The notes beneath the pieces are model-generated. The model saw only the letters and a program-made list of their open reading frames with translations, was not told the DNA's origin and made no database searches. Below, one piece after another: positions 1 through 8,900 of a DNA stretch of 64,000 nt. This DNA comes from Streptomyces sp. PsTaAH-137. Lineage in GTDB: Bacteria > Actinomycetota > Actinomycetes > Streptomycetales > Streptomycetaceae. The stretch lies in the NCBI RefSeq assembly GCF_003259365.1, contig NZ_QLLY01000027.1, positions 1 through 64,000 on the forward strand, given 5' to 3'. The number at the start of each line of letters is the position of its first letter. Position 1 is the first letter of the stretch. A program made the position numbers and the translations under genes.

Positions 1-414
1 CACGGCGCGAAGCTGCTGTACGCGTACTGCAACGCCACCGTGCCGCGGATCTCGCTGATTCTCCGCAAGGCGTACGGAGGTGCCTACATCGTCATGGACT
101 CCCAGTCCATCGGCGCCGACCTCACCTACGCCTGGCCCACCAACGAGATCGCGGTCATGGGCGCCGAGGGCGCGGCCAACGTGATCTTCCGCCGCCAGAT
201 CGCCGAGGCCGAGGACTCCGAGGCCATGCGCCAGAAGATGGTCAAGGAGTACAAGGCCGAACTGATGCACCCGTACTACGCGGCCGAGCGCGGCCTGGTC
301 GACGACGTCATCGACCCCGCCGAGACCCGCGAGGTGCTCATCAAGTCCCTGGCCATGCTGCGCACCAAGCACGCCGACCTGCCGTCCCGCAAGCACGGCA
401 ACCCGCCGCAGTAG
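1..414 (+). CDS. accB: acyl-CoA carboxylase beta (carboxyltransferase) subunit, C-terminal part
   Basis: The gene is cut by the left edge; 137 codons and the stop are visible. The residues match the C-terminal carboxyltransferase domain of acetyl/propionyl-CoA carboxylases: RKAYGGAYIVM, then the AWPTNEIAVMGAEGAANVIFR stretch and a YAAERGLVDDVIDP ending. The enzyme moves carboxyl from biotin to acetyl- or propionyl-CoA, giving malonyl- or methylmalonyl-CoA for fatty acid and polyketide synthesis. The epsilon-subunit gene follows 28 bp downstream. The symbol follows S. coelicolor accB because conservons lie next to it, recalled from memory; pccB is the alternative. Confidence 0.9.
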   Translation, partial: HGAKLLYAYCNATVPRISLILRKAYGGAYIVMDSQSIGADLTYAWPTNEIAVMGAEGAANVIFRRQIAEAEDSEAMRQKMVKEYKAELMHPYYAAERGLVDDVIDPAETREVLIKSLAMLRTKHADLPSRKHGNPPQ

Positions 415-442
415 CGGCCCCCAGTCCTAGGAGACCTGCCCC

Positions 443-634
443 ATGTCCATGCCCGACATCCGCGTAGAGAAGGGCAACGCCGAGCCCGAAGAGGTCGCGG
501 CCATCACCGCCCTCCTGGTCGCTCGCGCCGCCGCCCAGCCGTCCGCCCCGGAGGCGGCCCGCCAGTCCCGCGCTGGCTGGCGCCGTCTGGAGCGCCAGCA
601 CGGCTTCCGCGCCCCGCACTCCTGGCAGGGCTAG
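443..634 (+). CDS. accE: acyl-CoA carboxylase epsilon subunit
   Basis: A 63-residue protein starting MPDIRVEKGNAEPEEVAAI after a two-residue lead (MSMPD). This is the pattern of actinobacterial acyl-CoA carboxylase epsilon subunits: a short beta strand, a helix that decides between bases (EEVAAITALLVARAA), then a Trp-containing tail ending HSWQG. The epsilon subunit stabilises the alpha-beta carboxylase complex and raises its activity. An AGGAG-like site lies about 8 nt before the ATG. It is the second gene of an operon with the beta subunit and ends at a strong hairpin. Confidence 0.85.
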   Translation: MSMPDIRVEKGNAEPEEVAAITALLVARAAAQPSAPEAARQSRAGWRRLERQHGFRAPHSWQG

Positions 635-665
635 CCCGGCCGCACCGCAGCGGAGCGCACCCGCC

Positions 666-707
666 AAGGCGTGAGCCCCGTCCCTCCCGGGACGGGGCTC
701 ACGCCTT
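666..707. terminator. bidirectional terminator hairpin
   Basis: A perfect 19-bp stem (666-684 with 689-707) around a TCCC loop, between the converging carboxylase operon (+) and the DUF397 gene (-). It can end transcription from both sides. Confidence 0.85.
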
Positions 708-727
708 GTCTGCTGTCTCTCAGCGGA

Positions 728-967
728 TCAGTCGAACTCGCCGTGCAGCGCCCCGAGTTTGAACGCCTCCCACTCGTGGGCGGTGAAGCGCAGGACGGGC
801 CCGTGGGGCGCCGCCGGGTTGCGCATGGCCACCGCGCCGCCTCCGAGCGAGGCGACCTCCACCGGGCCGCGGGAGGCGTCTCCCGGGGCTCTCAGCCAAT
901 CGGCACCGGAGAGATCGAGAGCGTAGAGCCGTTCTTTCTCGATGTCCGGATCCATACGTGTACTCAT
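728..967 (-). CDS. DUF397 protein (second copy)
   Basis: 79 residues starting MSTRMDPDIEKERLY. It contains the DUF397 pattern: a DLSGADWLRAP segment, a VEVASLGGGAVAMRN strand and an LRFTAHEWEAFKLGALHGEFD ending. DUF397 proteins are small partners of XRE/DUF5753 regulators in Streptomyces; several such pairs affect development or antibiotic production. The ATG overlaps the TGA of the upstream DUF397 gene as ATGA, so the two are translationally coupled. An AGGAG site lies 10 nt before the ATG. Compared with its neighbour it lacks the usual W-x-KS-x-S start, so it is a divergent member. Confidence 0.8.
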   Translation of the reverse strand: MSTRMDPDIEKERLYALDLSGADWLRAPGDASRGPVEVASLGGGAVAMRNPAAPHGPVLRFTAHEWEAFKLGALHGEFD

Positions 968-1197
968 AGCGGAAGAACTCCTGAGTTGACGCTTGAAATG
1001 AATGCGCCCCAAGAAGGTGAATCGAACACGATCGCGCCGAACCCGCGGTTTTTCGTGTCCCGGACCGCTCGGCGGTTACCGGTGAGTTTCGCGTGCTCCA
1101 CGCAGCCGTTGGACGCGCCACTGAACGTGCTTTTGTGCCAGGCCGCCGACCCGATCTCGCGGAGCGAGGCGGTGGGTGCGGAAGTGGGGGGCATCAT
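964..1197 (-). CDS. DUF397 protein (first copy)
   Basis: 77 residues with the classic DUF397 signatures: WHKSTFSGASNGCVEHA near residue 20, AVRDTKNRG around residue 44 and a SWGAFISSV end. It follows the XRE/DUF5753 regulator; the regulator's TGA lies inside ATGATG, so the start is either the ATG at 1197 or the one at 1194. Known family members act as partners of their XRE regulator. Three genes in a row (XRE, DUF397, DUF397) overlap at stop/start, which points to one co-translated unit. Confidence 0.85.
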   Translation of the reverse strand: MMPPTSAPTASLREIGSAAWHKSTFSGASNGCVEHAKLTGNRRAVRDTKNRGFGAIVFDSPSWGAFISSVNSGVLPL

Positions 1198-2093
1198 GAT
1201 TCGCTCTCTTGCTTGATTCGGTCACTGAGGTACCGGCGGGACTCTGCCGGAGAAAGCGCGGCGGCCGTCAGGTCGTCCCACGCCTTGGTGTAAGTCTCCA
1301 CGTCGGGCCGCTGTTCAAGGAGCGTGCCGCCGGTCATGTGCTCCAGCCATGCCACTTGTACGGGCGGTTCGCCGCGCATGGTGAAGAGCGTATAGGGAGC
1401 GTACTGGGAGAGCGGAAGTGTGATCTCCAATGGCAGGATCTGAATGGTGACATTGGGCAGCTCGCCGGTCTCCATGAGGTGTTCGAACTGCTCACGGATC
1501 AGCTTCCGCGGACCGGGGATACGGTGCAGCGCGGGTGTGTCGATGACCACTCTCAAACGGAATTCGTTGGTTCCGCTGAGCAGATCCTTGCGTCTCATCC
1601 GAGTCTTCACAAGAGGTTCCACCTTATCCGCGTCGGCTGCCGCGGTGAATATCTCGCGCATATATGCCTCGGTCTGCAGAAGACCAGGAAGAACGGAAGG
1701 CTCGAAGGACCGGACGAGCGAGGAATCAGCCTCCAGGGTGAGGTAGTCGCGCAGGTCGTCACTCAACAGGGGGCCCTGGCCGGACCACCAGTCGACTTTG
1801 TGGACGTCCCGGGCCAGTCGCTTGAGGTTGGCCCGCTGCTGTTCGTCCGTGACTCCGTACAGGTTGAGCAGGGTCGTCAGGTCGAGCTGGCGGATGCCGC
1901 GTTTGCCGGTCTCGATCTGACTGATCTTCGGCTGCCCGCACTCCAGTGCCAGGGCGGCGTCGTTGACCTTCAGGCCGGCTTCATTGCGCAGCCGCCGCAG
2001 TTCTGCTCCGAGTCGGCGGCTGCGCATCGTGGGCATCTCGCTCTGGGACATGGCCACATGATGTCCCGCCCCCTCGGGCCACACAACTGTCAT
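1194..2093 (-). CDS. XRE-family regulator with DUF5753 domain
   Basis: About 299 residues. A helix-turn-helix lies near the N-terminus (RLGAELRRLRNEAGLKVNDA, then CGQPKISQIETGKRGI), followed by a DUF5753 domain typical of Streptomyces WhiJ-like regulators (EPSVLPGLLQTEAYMREIF, RMRRKDLL, PLSQYAPYTLF). The start is uncertain: an ATG at 2093 has AAGGGA 6 nt upstream, while the family alignment would favour the ATG at 2051 (MSQSEMPTMRSRRLG). It is divergent from the ATPase gene at 2225, with about 130 bp between them for shared control, and heads the DUF397 genes. Target genes cannot be read from the sequence. Confidence 0.88.
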   Translation of the reverse strand: MTVVWPEGAGHHVAMSQSEMPTMRSRRLGAELRRLRNEAGLKVNDAALALECGQPKISQIETGKRGIRQLDLTTLLNLYGVTDEQQRANLKRLARDVHKVDWWSGQGPLLSDDLRDYLTLEADSSLVRSFEPSVLPGLLQTEAYMREIFTAAADADKVEPLVKTRMRRKDLLSGTNEFRLRVVIDTPALHRIPGPRKLIREQFEHLMETGELPNVTIQILPLEITLPLSQYAPYTLFTMRGEPPVQVAWLEHMTGGTLLEQRPDVETYTKAWDDLTAAALSPAESRRYLSDRIKQESES

Positions 2094-2224
2094 ATGCAAT
2101 CCCTTCGCAGCGGCAACATACTCGCACGTAATACTTGCCTAGGGCATAGTTTCGGCGCCATGCTGGTGAGGCAACGCCCGTTGTCCGCAAGCGAGTTGAC
2201 CGCCAAGGAACCCCCGGAGGGGTA

Positions 2225-2671
2225 ATGCCGGACCAGCCGACGGATGAGATCGAGCTGTTGGACATGCTCGATCGGCCGTGCGCGATCCGTATGGAGTACA
2301 GCCCGCACCGACTGGAGCAGATCCGCAGAATCGTGGGCGCCCGCCTGCGCTGCTGGGGACTGCACAAGCTCGTGCACGACACGTCGTTCGTGGCCACGGA
2401 GCTGTGCAGCAATGTGCGGCACTGCGACGACAGCACGTTCGACTTCGTCATCAGCCGGACCGCCGACGGCGTGCGCCTCGAGGTGGCGGACACGTCGCCC
2501 GAGATGGTCCCCGTGCCCACGGAGCCCCCGGACTTCTTCCAGACCGGAGGGCGCGGCCTGTTCCTGGTCGCCGCCCACGCCTCGGCCTTCGGCATGACAC
2601 CGACGCCCACCGGAAAGGTGGTCTGGGCCGAGCTGGGCCTGGGGGACGTGGACGCGGGTGGTTGCGACTGA
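2225..2671 (+). CDS. anti-sigma-like ATP-binding protein (HATPase_c_2)
   Basis: 148 residues. It resembles RsbW/SpoIIAB-type single-domain ATPases: a TSFVATELCSNVRHC N-box, a VRLEVADTSPEM stretch in the G1 position, and GGRGLFLVAAHASAFG as the lid/G2 part. No kinase or dimerisation domain is present. In Streptomyces such proteins are usually encoded beside XRE/DUF397 genes, as here. GGAGGGG lies 2 nt before the ATG. A role as partner of the divergent regulator, or as anti-sigma factor for the nearby sigma gene at 3207, is inference only. Confidence 0.8.
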   Translation: MPDQPTDEIELLDMLDRPCAIRMEYSPHRLEQIRRIVGARLRCWGLHKLVHDTSFVATELCSNVRHCDDSTFDFVISRTADGVRLEVADTSPEMVPVPTEPPDFFQTGGRGLFLVAAHASAFGMTPTPTGKVVWAELGLGDVDAGGCD

Positions 2672-2678
2672 TGACGCA

Positions 2679-2698
2679 GGGGCCGGTCCGCCGGCCCC
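2679..2698 (+). terminator. terminator of the ATP-binding protein gene
   Basis: An 8-bp GC stem (2679-2686 with 2691-2698) with a TCCG loop, starting 8 nt after the stop codon. Confidence 0.6.
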
Positions 2699-3206
2699 CC
2701 GCAGGAGACCGGGTGTCGCCCTGGCCGTCGTCCTCACGGACGGCGGTGAGGGTGGCACCATTCTGCATCTGTGCGTGGTCATGCGAATCCTCTGTGTGGT
2801 CGAACGCGGACGTGCGTCGGTGCCGCCTCCGGCACGGGCCGCACGGGCGGCCGGGACGGGCGGGCGGGCACGAACGGGCGGGACGGCCGAGCGGGACCGG
2901 AACGGGGCGCGTACGGCCCGCAGGGCGGGCGACGCGGGGCCACGGGGCTGTCCCGCACGGGTGGCTGCCGTCGAACAGGCCCTGCGTCGCGATGAGTTCG
3001 CGGCGGCGGGAAGCCGGCGGCTGCCGTGCTGCGCCGGGGGCCTGGGCGCCGGGTCCGCACGAGGCGGACGTCGCTGAAGGGGCTCGGCGCACCGGGTGGG
3101 CGGCCGGGAAGCCCGGAGGACGGTCAGGAGGGCGTCGCCGGGGCAGGGGCGACGCGGGACCGGTCGTTTGCGCGAGCAAGGGGTGGGGCCCCGTCGCGCG
3201 GAAGCA
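2699..3206. other. 508-bp gap with no supported gene
   Basis: Very GC-rich sequence between two genes that end toward it. Long open frames exist on both strands, but none has the >90% G/C third positions of the neighbouring genes or a good ribosome-binding site. A plus-strand frame from 2781 to 3077 contains a protein-like run (VAAVEQALRRDEFAAAG) and could be a gene remnant. Confidence 0.4.
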
Positions 3207-3875
3207 CTAGGTGTGCGCGGTCTCCGTCACGAGACCGGAAAGCCTGCGGATGCCGCGGTGGGCGGCGGTGCGGACGGCGCCGACCCGCTTGCCGAGGATG
3301 TCGGCCGCGCGCTTGGCGTCCAGCCCGACGACGGCGAGAAGGATCACCGCCTCGGCCTGCTGCCGCGGCAACTGGGCCACGAGGGCGAGGGCACGCTCGG
3401 TGCCCATGGTGTCCAGGACCTGCGTCGGGGTGTCGTCGGGCGCGGGCCGCTCCTGGACCTTGCTCAGGTCGTCCAGGGCCTCGGGCCGGCGCTTGTGCCA
3501 GCGGACGTGGTCCAGCGCCCTGTTGCGCACGATCCGGCTGCACCAGCCGTGGAAGCCGGCGCCGTCACCCCGGAACGTGTGCAGGTCCCGGGCGATCTGC
3601 AGCCAGCTGTCCGACAGGACGTCCTCGGCCTCCGTCGCGCCCACCAGGGCCCGTCCGTAGGCGAGCAGCCGTGGATGCAGCGTCTGGTACACGGTGCGAA
3701 AGGCGCCTTCGTCCCCTTCCTGTGCCTGCTGGACCGCGTCGTGCAGGAGGCAGCACTCCGCCTCGCGGATGGTGGTCTGCGCCGCTCTCTGCCGGGTGGT
3801 ACTAGGAGGCCGTTCGGATCGCGCGACCGCGGCACCTGTTCCGGTGACCGCGGTGCCCGAGTACGACAAGCTCAT
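3207..3875 (-). CDS. ECF-type RNA polymerase sigma factor
   Basis: 222 residues starting MSLSYSGTAV, chosen because GGAG sits 7 nt before this ATG. Sigma region 2 is visible around residues 75-130 (AYGRALVGATEAEDVLSDSWLQIARDLHTF, then RNRALDHVRWHKRR). Region 4 follows around 165-215 (LPRQQAEAVILLAVVGLDAKRAADILG, then VGAVRTAAHRGIRRLSG). Regions 1.1 and 3 are absent, as in ECF factors. There is no membrane anti-sigma gene next to it; the nearest regulatory candidate is the anti-sigma-like ATPase at 2225. The regulon is unknown. Confidence 0.9.
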   Translation of the reverse strand: MSLSYSGTAVTGTGAAVARSERPPSTTRQRAAQTTIREAECCLLHDAVQQAQEGDEGAFRTVYQTLHPRLLAYGRALVGATEAEDVLSDSWLQIARDLHTFRGDGAGFHGWCSRIVRNRALDHVRWHKRRPEALDDLSKVQERPAPDDTPTQVLDTMGTERALALVAQLPRQQAEAVILLAVVGLDAKRAADILGKRVGAVRTAAHRGIRRLSGLVTETAHT

Positions 3876-4185
3876 CGGATGGCTCCGCTTCCTGCTCAGT
3901 TCGCCCTGAGACGGGCGGGCGCCATACATCGTCCCGCCCCCATGAGGTGAGCGCGAGAGCGCGCGAAAACATCACAGCGGCAGGTATGGGGATTCGGTCA
4001 GTTGTGCCCTGCGGACATCTCGACTGAACTCCACCTATAACCAAAGGTGTTACTGCGCGTACTCACTGCTATCGGGGGCGCGACCCTTGGGACAGCCGCG
4101 CGAAGGGAGGCTGTGAACGCTCGTGCAGCATGGCCGAGAAGCAGAGGAACGGCCTCCGGAAACCGGCGGGAAGCGGGAACGACAA
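3876..4185. other. intergenic region upstream of the sigma gene
   Basis: About 310 bp between the sigma gene start and the hairpin closing the first conservon. It is more AT-rich than its surroundings at 3960-4070 and probably carries the sigma-gene promoter. No confident -35/-10 pair or gene was recognised. Confidence 0.4.
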
Positions 4186-4213
4186 CGCCCCGCCGGTACG
4201 GACCGGCGGGGCG
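4186..4213 (-). terminator. terminator of the first conservon
   Basis: A perfect 12-bp stem (4186-4197 with 4202-4213). Read on the minus strand it is followed by TTGTCGTT, 27 nt after the cvnD stop. Confidence 0.8.
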
Positions 4214-4239
4214 AAGGTGCGAGCGTGATCGCCGTGCGG

Positions 4240-4830
4240 CTAGCGCAGCCGCGCCATGAGCGCGTGCTCGACGAGCGTGATCAGTGTCGACTTGGCGTCC
4301 GCGCGGTGCCGGGCGTCCGTCGTGATGATCGGGGTGTCCGGGCCGATCTGGAGTGCCTCGCGCACCTCGTCCGGGTTGTACGGCTGGCTGCCGTCGAAGC
4401 CGTTGAGGGCGATGACGAAGGGCAGGCCGGAGTTCTCGAAGTAGTCGACCGCGGGGAAGCAGTCGGCGAGGCGGCGGGTGTCGACGAGGACGACGGCGCC
4501 GATGGCGCCGCGGACCAGGTCGTCCCACATGAACCAGAAGCGGTCCTGGCCGGGGGTGCCGAACAGGTACAGGATCAGGTCCTGGTCGAGCGTGATGCGG
4601 CCGAAGTCCATGGCGACCGTCGTGGTCGTCTTGTCCCCGGTGTGCGTCAGATCGTCGATCCCCGCACTCGCCGAGGTCATCACGGCTTCGGTGCGCAGCG
4701 GGTTGATCTCCGACACGGCGCCGACGAAGGTCGTCTTGCCGACGCCGAAACCGCCCGCCACCACGATCTTCGCGGACGTGGTGGAACGACTTGGAGTTGC
4801 CGGCCCTCCGCTAGAGCTTGCGAAGTCCAC
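4240..4830 (-). CDS. cvnD2: conservon small GTPase-like protein CvnD
   Basis: 196 residues. P-loop GGFGVGKTT at residues 26-34, LYLFGTPGQDRFWF as the G3 region and ALNGFDG in place of the usual NKxD, all typical of the MglA-like GTPases of Streptomyces conservons. CvnD is thought to act with the sensor CvnA, roadblock CvnB and DUF742 CvnC in a membrane-associated switch. It starts with GTG and overlaps cvnC by 20 bp. A 230-bp stretch is identical to the second cvnD at 9553, including silent positions. The number 2 is by remembered S. coelicolor synteny. Confidence 0.92.
   Translation of the reverse strand: MDFASSSGGPATPSRSTTSAKIVVAGGFGVGKTTFVGAVSEINPLRTEAVMTSASAGIDDLTHTGDKTTTTVAMDFGRITLDQDLILYLFGTPGQDRFWFMWDDLVRGAIGAVVLVDTRRLADCFPAVDYFENSGLPFVIALNGFDGSQPYNPDEVREALQIGPDTPIITTDARHRADAKSTLITLVEHALMARLR
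4391..4620. repeat. 230-bp tract identical to 9704-9933
   Basis: This part of cvnD is base-for-base identical to the same part of the paralogous cvnD. The flanks differ at many silent sites, which points to gene conversion rather than only protein-level conservation. Confidence 0.9.
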
Positions 4831-5410
4831 TGAGCACCCTTTCGAGCAATGTCACGTCTGGCTGACCGCCGGCGCTCTCGTCGCCGCCGGGCTGATGGAT
4901 GGCGACCAGGCCCGCCTCCGCGAGGTCCGCGACGAGAATCCTGGCCACACCGAGAGGGATCGTGAGGAGGGCCGAGATCTCGGCCACCGACTTGATCTCC
5001 CGGCACAGGTGGCAGATCCGCTGGTGCTCGGGCAGTTGGCCCTGCAACTGGTGCGGCTGCGCGGTGGTGTGCACCAGCGCCTCGATGGCGAGCTGGTATC
5101 GCGGCCTGGTGCGGCCGCCCGTCATGGCGTACGGGCGCACCAGGGGATTGTTCTTCGCAGGGGGTGCGGGATTCGCGTCGGGGCGCGGCTGCGGCTGCAC
5201 GGGCTGGATGCGCGGTGCCGACGGCTGGTCGTAGGGACCGGGCTGCCGGGTCGGCCGGGCGTGGCTCGGCGCGGAGGGGAAGTTGTACCGGTTCTGCGAC
5301 CCGTCCTCGTGGCCGCGACCACGGCCGCCCGCGCCGGTCTGGCCCTGGGCAGGGCCGTAGGGCGGCCACTGGGCCGACGAACCGCTCGGGGGTGTTGCTG
5401 AACCAGACAC
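4811..5410 (-). CDS. cvnC2: conservon DUF742 protein CvnC
   Basis: 199 residues. A disordered N-terminal half rich in Pro/Gln (residues 1-90) precedes a DUF742 domain: LVRPYAMTGGRTRPRYQLAIEALV, then LPEHQRICHLCREIKSVAEISALL and LGVARILVADLAEAGLV. DUF742 is a winged-helix-like domain found as the third gene of conservons. GTG start with GGAGGA upstream. It overlaps cvnD by 20 bp and lies 94 bp after cvnB. The N-terminal extension is some 60 residues longer than in the second conservon's CvnC. Confidence 0.92.
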   Translation of the reverse strand: MSGSATPPSGSSAQWPPYGPAQGQTGAGGRGRGHEDGSQNRYNFPSAPSHARPTRQPGPYDQPSAPRIQPVQPQPRPDANPAPPAKNNPLVRPYAMTGGRTRPRYQLAIEALVHTTAQPHQLQGQLPEHQRICHLCREIKSVAEISALLTIPLGVARILVADLAEAGLVAIHQPGGDESAGGQPDVTLLERVLSGLRKL

Positions 5411-5504
5411 GTACTTCCTCCTCCGACTGCGCTGGGCACCATCACTGTGGAGCCGCGTCCCGAAACCTTACGGCCACGAGGCGCGAAAACGCACCGCCTG
5501 TCTG

Positions 5505-5927
5505 CTAGTTGAGAAGGCTCCCCTGAAGCTCCGCACGCAGGTCGGGCGTGAGAACCGTGCCCGCGCGGTCGACAAGAAGGGCCATTTCGTACCCGACGAG
5601 GCCGATGTCCGCCTCCGGGTGTGCGAGGACGGCGAGCGAAGAACCATCGGAAATGGACATGATGAAGAGGAATCCTCGCTCCATCTCCACAACTGTCTGG
5701 TTCACCGAGCCACCCTCGAAGATGCGGGACGCGCCCGCGGTCAACGAGGTCAGACCCGACGCGACCGCCGCCAGCTGGTCGGCACGGTCGCGGGGGAACC
5801 CTTCGGACATCGCCAGAAGGAGTCCGTCGGCGGAGACCACCACCGTGTGGGACACCCCGGGGGTGTTGTCCACGAAGTTGGTGATCAACCAGTTCAGGTT
5901 CTGTGCCGCCTGGCTCATCGGGCTCAC
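5505..5927 (-). CDS. cvnB2: conservon roadblock/LC7 protein CvnB
   Basis: 140 residues; roadblock/LC7 fold throughout (NLNWLITNFVDNTPGVSHTVVVSADGLLLAMSEG, RADQLAAVASGLTSL, ERGFLFIMSISDGSSLAVLA). Roadblock proteins usually bind MglA-type GTPases, here CvnD. I chose the GTG at 5927: AGGAG lies 5 nt upstream, and the paralogue at 11129 has TTG at the same spot with the same AGGAG-CGTTA leader. The ATG at 5918 would leave 14 nt. The ribosome site lies inside the last codons of cvnA, so translation is probably coupled. Confidence 0.92.
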   Translation of the reverse strand: MSPMSQAAQNLNWLITNFVDNTPGVSHTVVVSADGLLLAMSEGFPRDRADQLAAVASGLTSLTAGASRIFEGGSVNQTVVEMERGFLFIMSISDGSSLAVLAHPEADIGLVGYEMALLVDRAGTVLTPDLRAELQGSLLN

Positions 5928-5928
5928 A

Positions 5929-8900
5929 CTAACGCTCCTGGTTGTAGGTGCTGTCAGGCCCATCGGGATACCCGCTGACCTGGCCGTTCGTATCACTGTT
6001 GCCTTCACTGCGGCCCCGCTGCACACCACGGCGCAGGTTGCTCAGCCTGCCCCGTACGTCCTCGGGGGCGCGGGAGATCTGGGGACCACCCTGGGGTGTC
6101 GCCTCCGCGGTGCCCTCGACCAGGTTGGCCTTGGGCACCCGGCGCGGAAGACCGGAGGAGGTGACTCCGCCCGCCTTCGGCTTCTTCAGGCCCTCCGCAC
6201 GCTCCCAGCGCTCGTCGTTGGCCGAGCGCCAGGTGTCACTGTCGCCTTCACCGGTGTCCTGTGCCGGGGTTTCCTCGCGCTGGGGGGCGCTGGATCCGCG
6301 GCGCGGCAGACCGGCGTCGGTCAGATCGCGCGGGACGGACGGGGAGGGACCGGCCGGGGTCGCGGGAGTGTGCGGGTCGAAGCCTACGCTGTCCCGCTCC
6401 GCCGCGGCAGGGTCCTGCGCGGATTCCGCTTCCGGGGCGTAGGAGGAGTGGAAGTCGCCCCGGTAGCCCTCCTGGGCCTGCCAGTCGGACTGCCGCTGCG
6501 GTTCCTGGAAGGCGCTGAAGGTGCTCGGCTGAGCCTCCGCATAGCCGCCCTGCCGCCCGTAGTCCGCCTCGTAGCCGCCCTGCGGACCGACGGGGTGGCC
6601 GTGCTGGGCCGGTGCGGAGAAGTCGTAGCCCGACTGCTGCGCATCGTCGTACCCGCCCTGCGGCTGGCTGTCGTAGGCCGACTGCTGCTGTTCGTCGTAC
6701 GCGATCTGCTGCTGGTTGTCGTACCCGAACTGCTGACCGTCGTACGAGTTCTGTTCGGGGTAGCCGGGCTGCCGCTGGTCCTGCTGCGGCTGCTGGGGCT
6801 GGACCTCGTCGCGGAACAGCGGGCGGTCCTGATCGTCCGCGCCCTGCGTCTGGGCCTCCAGGGCCGCACGGCGCTCCTCGCGCATCAGGGAACGGCCGAC
6901 CGGGTCGAGCTCGCGGGCGTCGTCCGGGACCTCGTAGCGGCTGTCGTCGAAACCGAGTTCGGCGGCGGTGCGCAGCGGCGCCTTCTCGAAGGCCGGCTGC
7001 TGCGGGATCATCGTGGAGACGGTGAACTCGCCGTACTCGCCCGAGCCGCCCTGCTGGTGGTCGCCGCCACCGCCGTGCGTGATCACGTCCGGGAGCATGA
7101 CCAGCGAGGTCGTGCCCGCCTGCTCGCCCGAGGGGCGCAGCTGGACGCGGATGCCGTGCCGGTCGGACAGCCGGCCGACCACGAACAGGCCCATGCGCTG
7201 GGAGATCGCGGCGTCCACGGTCGGCGGGTTGGCCAGCTTGTGGTTGATGTCCGCGAAGTCCTCGGCGGTGAGGCCGATGCCCTTGTCGTGGATCTCGATC
7301 ATGACGCGGCCGTCGGGGAGACGGGTCGCGGTGACGCGGACCTTGGTCTGCGGCGAGGAGAACGAGGTCGCGTTCTCCAGCAGCTCGGCGAGCAGGTGCA
7401 CGAGGTCGGTGACCGCGCGGCCGTGGATCTCGGCCTCCGGCACGCCCTGCAGCTCGATGCGCTCGTACTGCTCCACCTCGGAGGTGGCGGCACGCAGCAC
7501 GTCGACCAGCGGGACCGGCTGGTCCCAGCGGCGGCCGGGCTCCTCGCCGGCGAGGACCAGGAGGTTCTCGCCGTTGCGGCGCATACGGGTCGCGAGGTGG
7601 TCCAGGCGGAAGAGGCTCTCCAGCTGGTCCGGGTCGGCCTCGTTGTTCTCCAGGTCGGTGATGAGGGTCAGCTGGCCCTCGATCAGCGACTGGTTGCGGC
7701 GCGACAGGTTGGTGAAGATCGCGTTGATGTTGCCGCGCAGGAGGGCCTGCTCGGCGGCGAGCCGGACGGCCTCGCGGTGCACCTGGTCGAAGGCGCGGGC
7801 GACCTCGCCGATCTCGTCGGTGGTGGTGATCGGGATCGGCTGGACGCGGGTGTCGACGCGGCCCGGCTCGGTGCGCGAGAGCTGGTCGACCAGCGACGGC
7901 AGCCGCTGCTCGGCCACGTCGAAGGCGGCGGAGCGCAGGCGGCGCATCGAGCGGGACATCTGGCGGGCCATGAGCCCGGCGATGAGGAACGCGGCGAGGA
8001 CGGCGAGCACGGTGGCGCCCGCGGTGATGTACGCGTCGCGCTGGGCGTCGTCGGCGATGCCGGAGGCGTCGTTCACGGCCCGGTCGATCAGCTCGTTCTC
8101 GACCTCGGTGTAGCCGTCGAACTTGCTCGTGGTCGCGTACTGCCAGGTCTCCGGGGTGACGCCCTTCGCGGCGAGGGCCGGCGGGGTCTGGCCCTGGGCG
8201 ACCGCGGCGACCATGCCGTCGTAGACGCTGCCGTCCTTGCTGGGCAGCTTCGTGGGCAGCTTCTTGCCGGCGGCGGCCGCCTTCTGGACGAGCGCCGGGT
8301 ACTCCTTGACGCCCTCGGCGGCCTTCTCCTTGAAGACCTGCTTGAGCTTGGCCACGTCCGCGGGCTCGGCGCCGGAGACGAACTCCTGCAACGCGATGCC
8401 CTCGAGGTACGTGTACGAGTTGAAGGAGACGACCTGGCGCTGGAACGTCGCCTTGTCGGTGCTGGGACGCACCAGCAGGTGCATGCCGATGGAGCGGTTG
8501 AGCGACTCGGCGGCCTTGGCCAGCTGGATCGCGTAGACCGTGCGGCCGTACGCGGTCACGTTGCTGTTGCCGAGGTTCAGCTCGTTGGCGACTTCCATGA
8601 GGTAGTGCTGGACGGAGACATAGCCCTCCTCCGTCTTCACCGGGTCCATGTCGCGCCCGTACGCCTTCTTGCGCAGGACGGCGAGCTGCGGCTCGGCCTT
8701 CTCGATGAGTCCGAGGCGGCGCTGGAGGCCGGCGTTGTCGGGGGCGCCCTTGATCTCCTCGGCGAACGCGGCCTTCGCCTCGTCCGTGGCGGCGTACAGC
8801 TTCTTCACGGCCGCGGAGTCGCGCTCGCCCGACAGGATCGGCTCGGCCGACAGGTCGCGCTCGTTGAGCAGCGCCTGCCCGTACGCGGCGGCGGCCTTGA

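Noticed and set aside
2781..3077. Possible gene downstream of the ATPase gene
   Set aside because: Contains one protein-like stretch but lacks a ribosome site and clear codon bias; at best a remnant.
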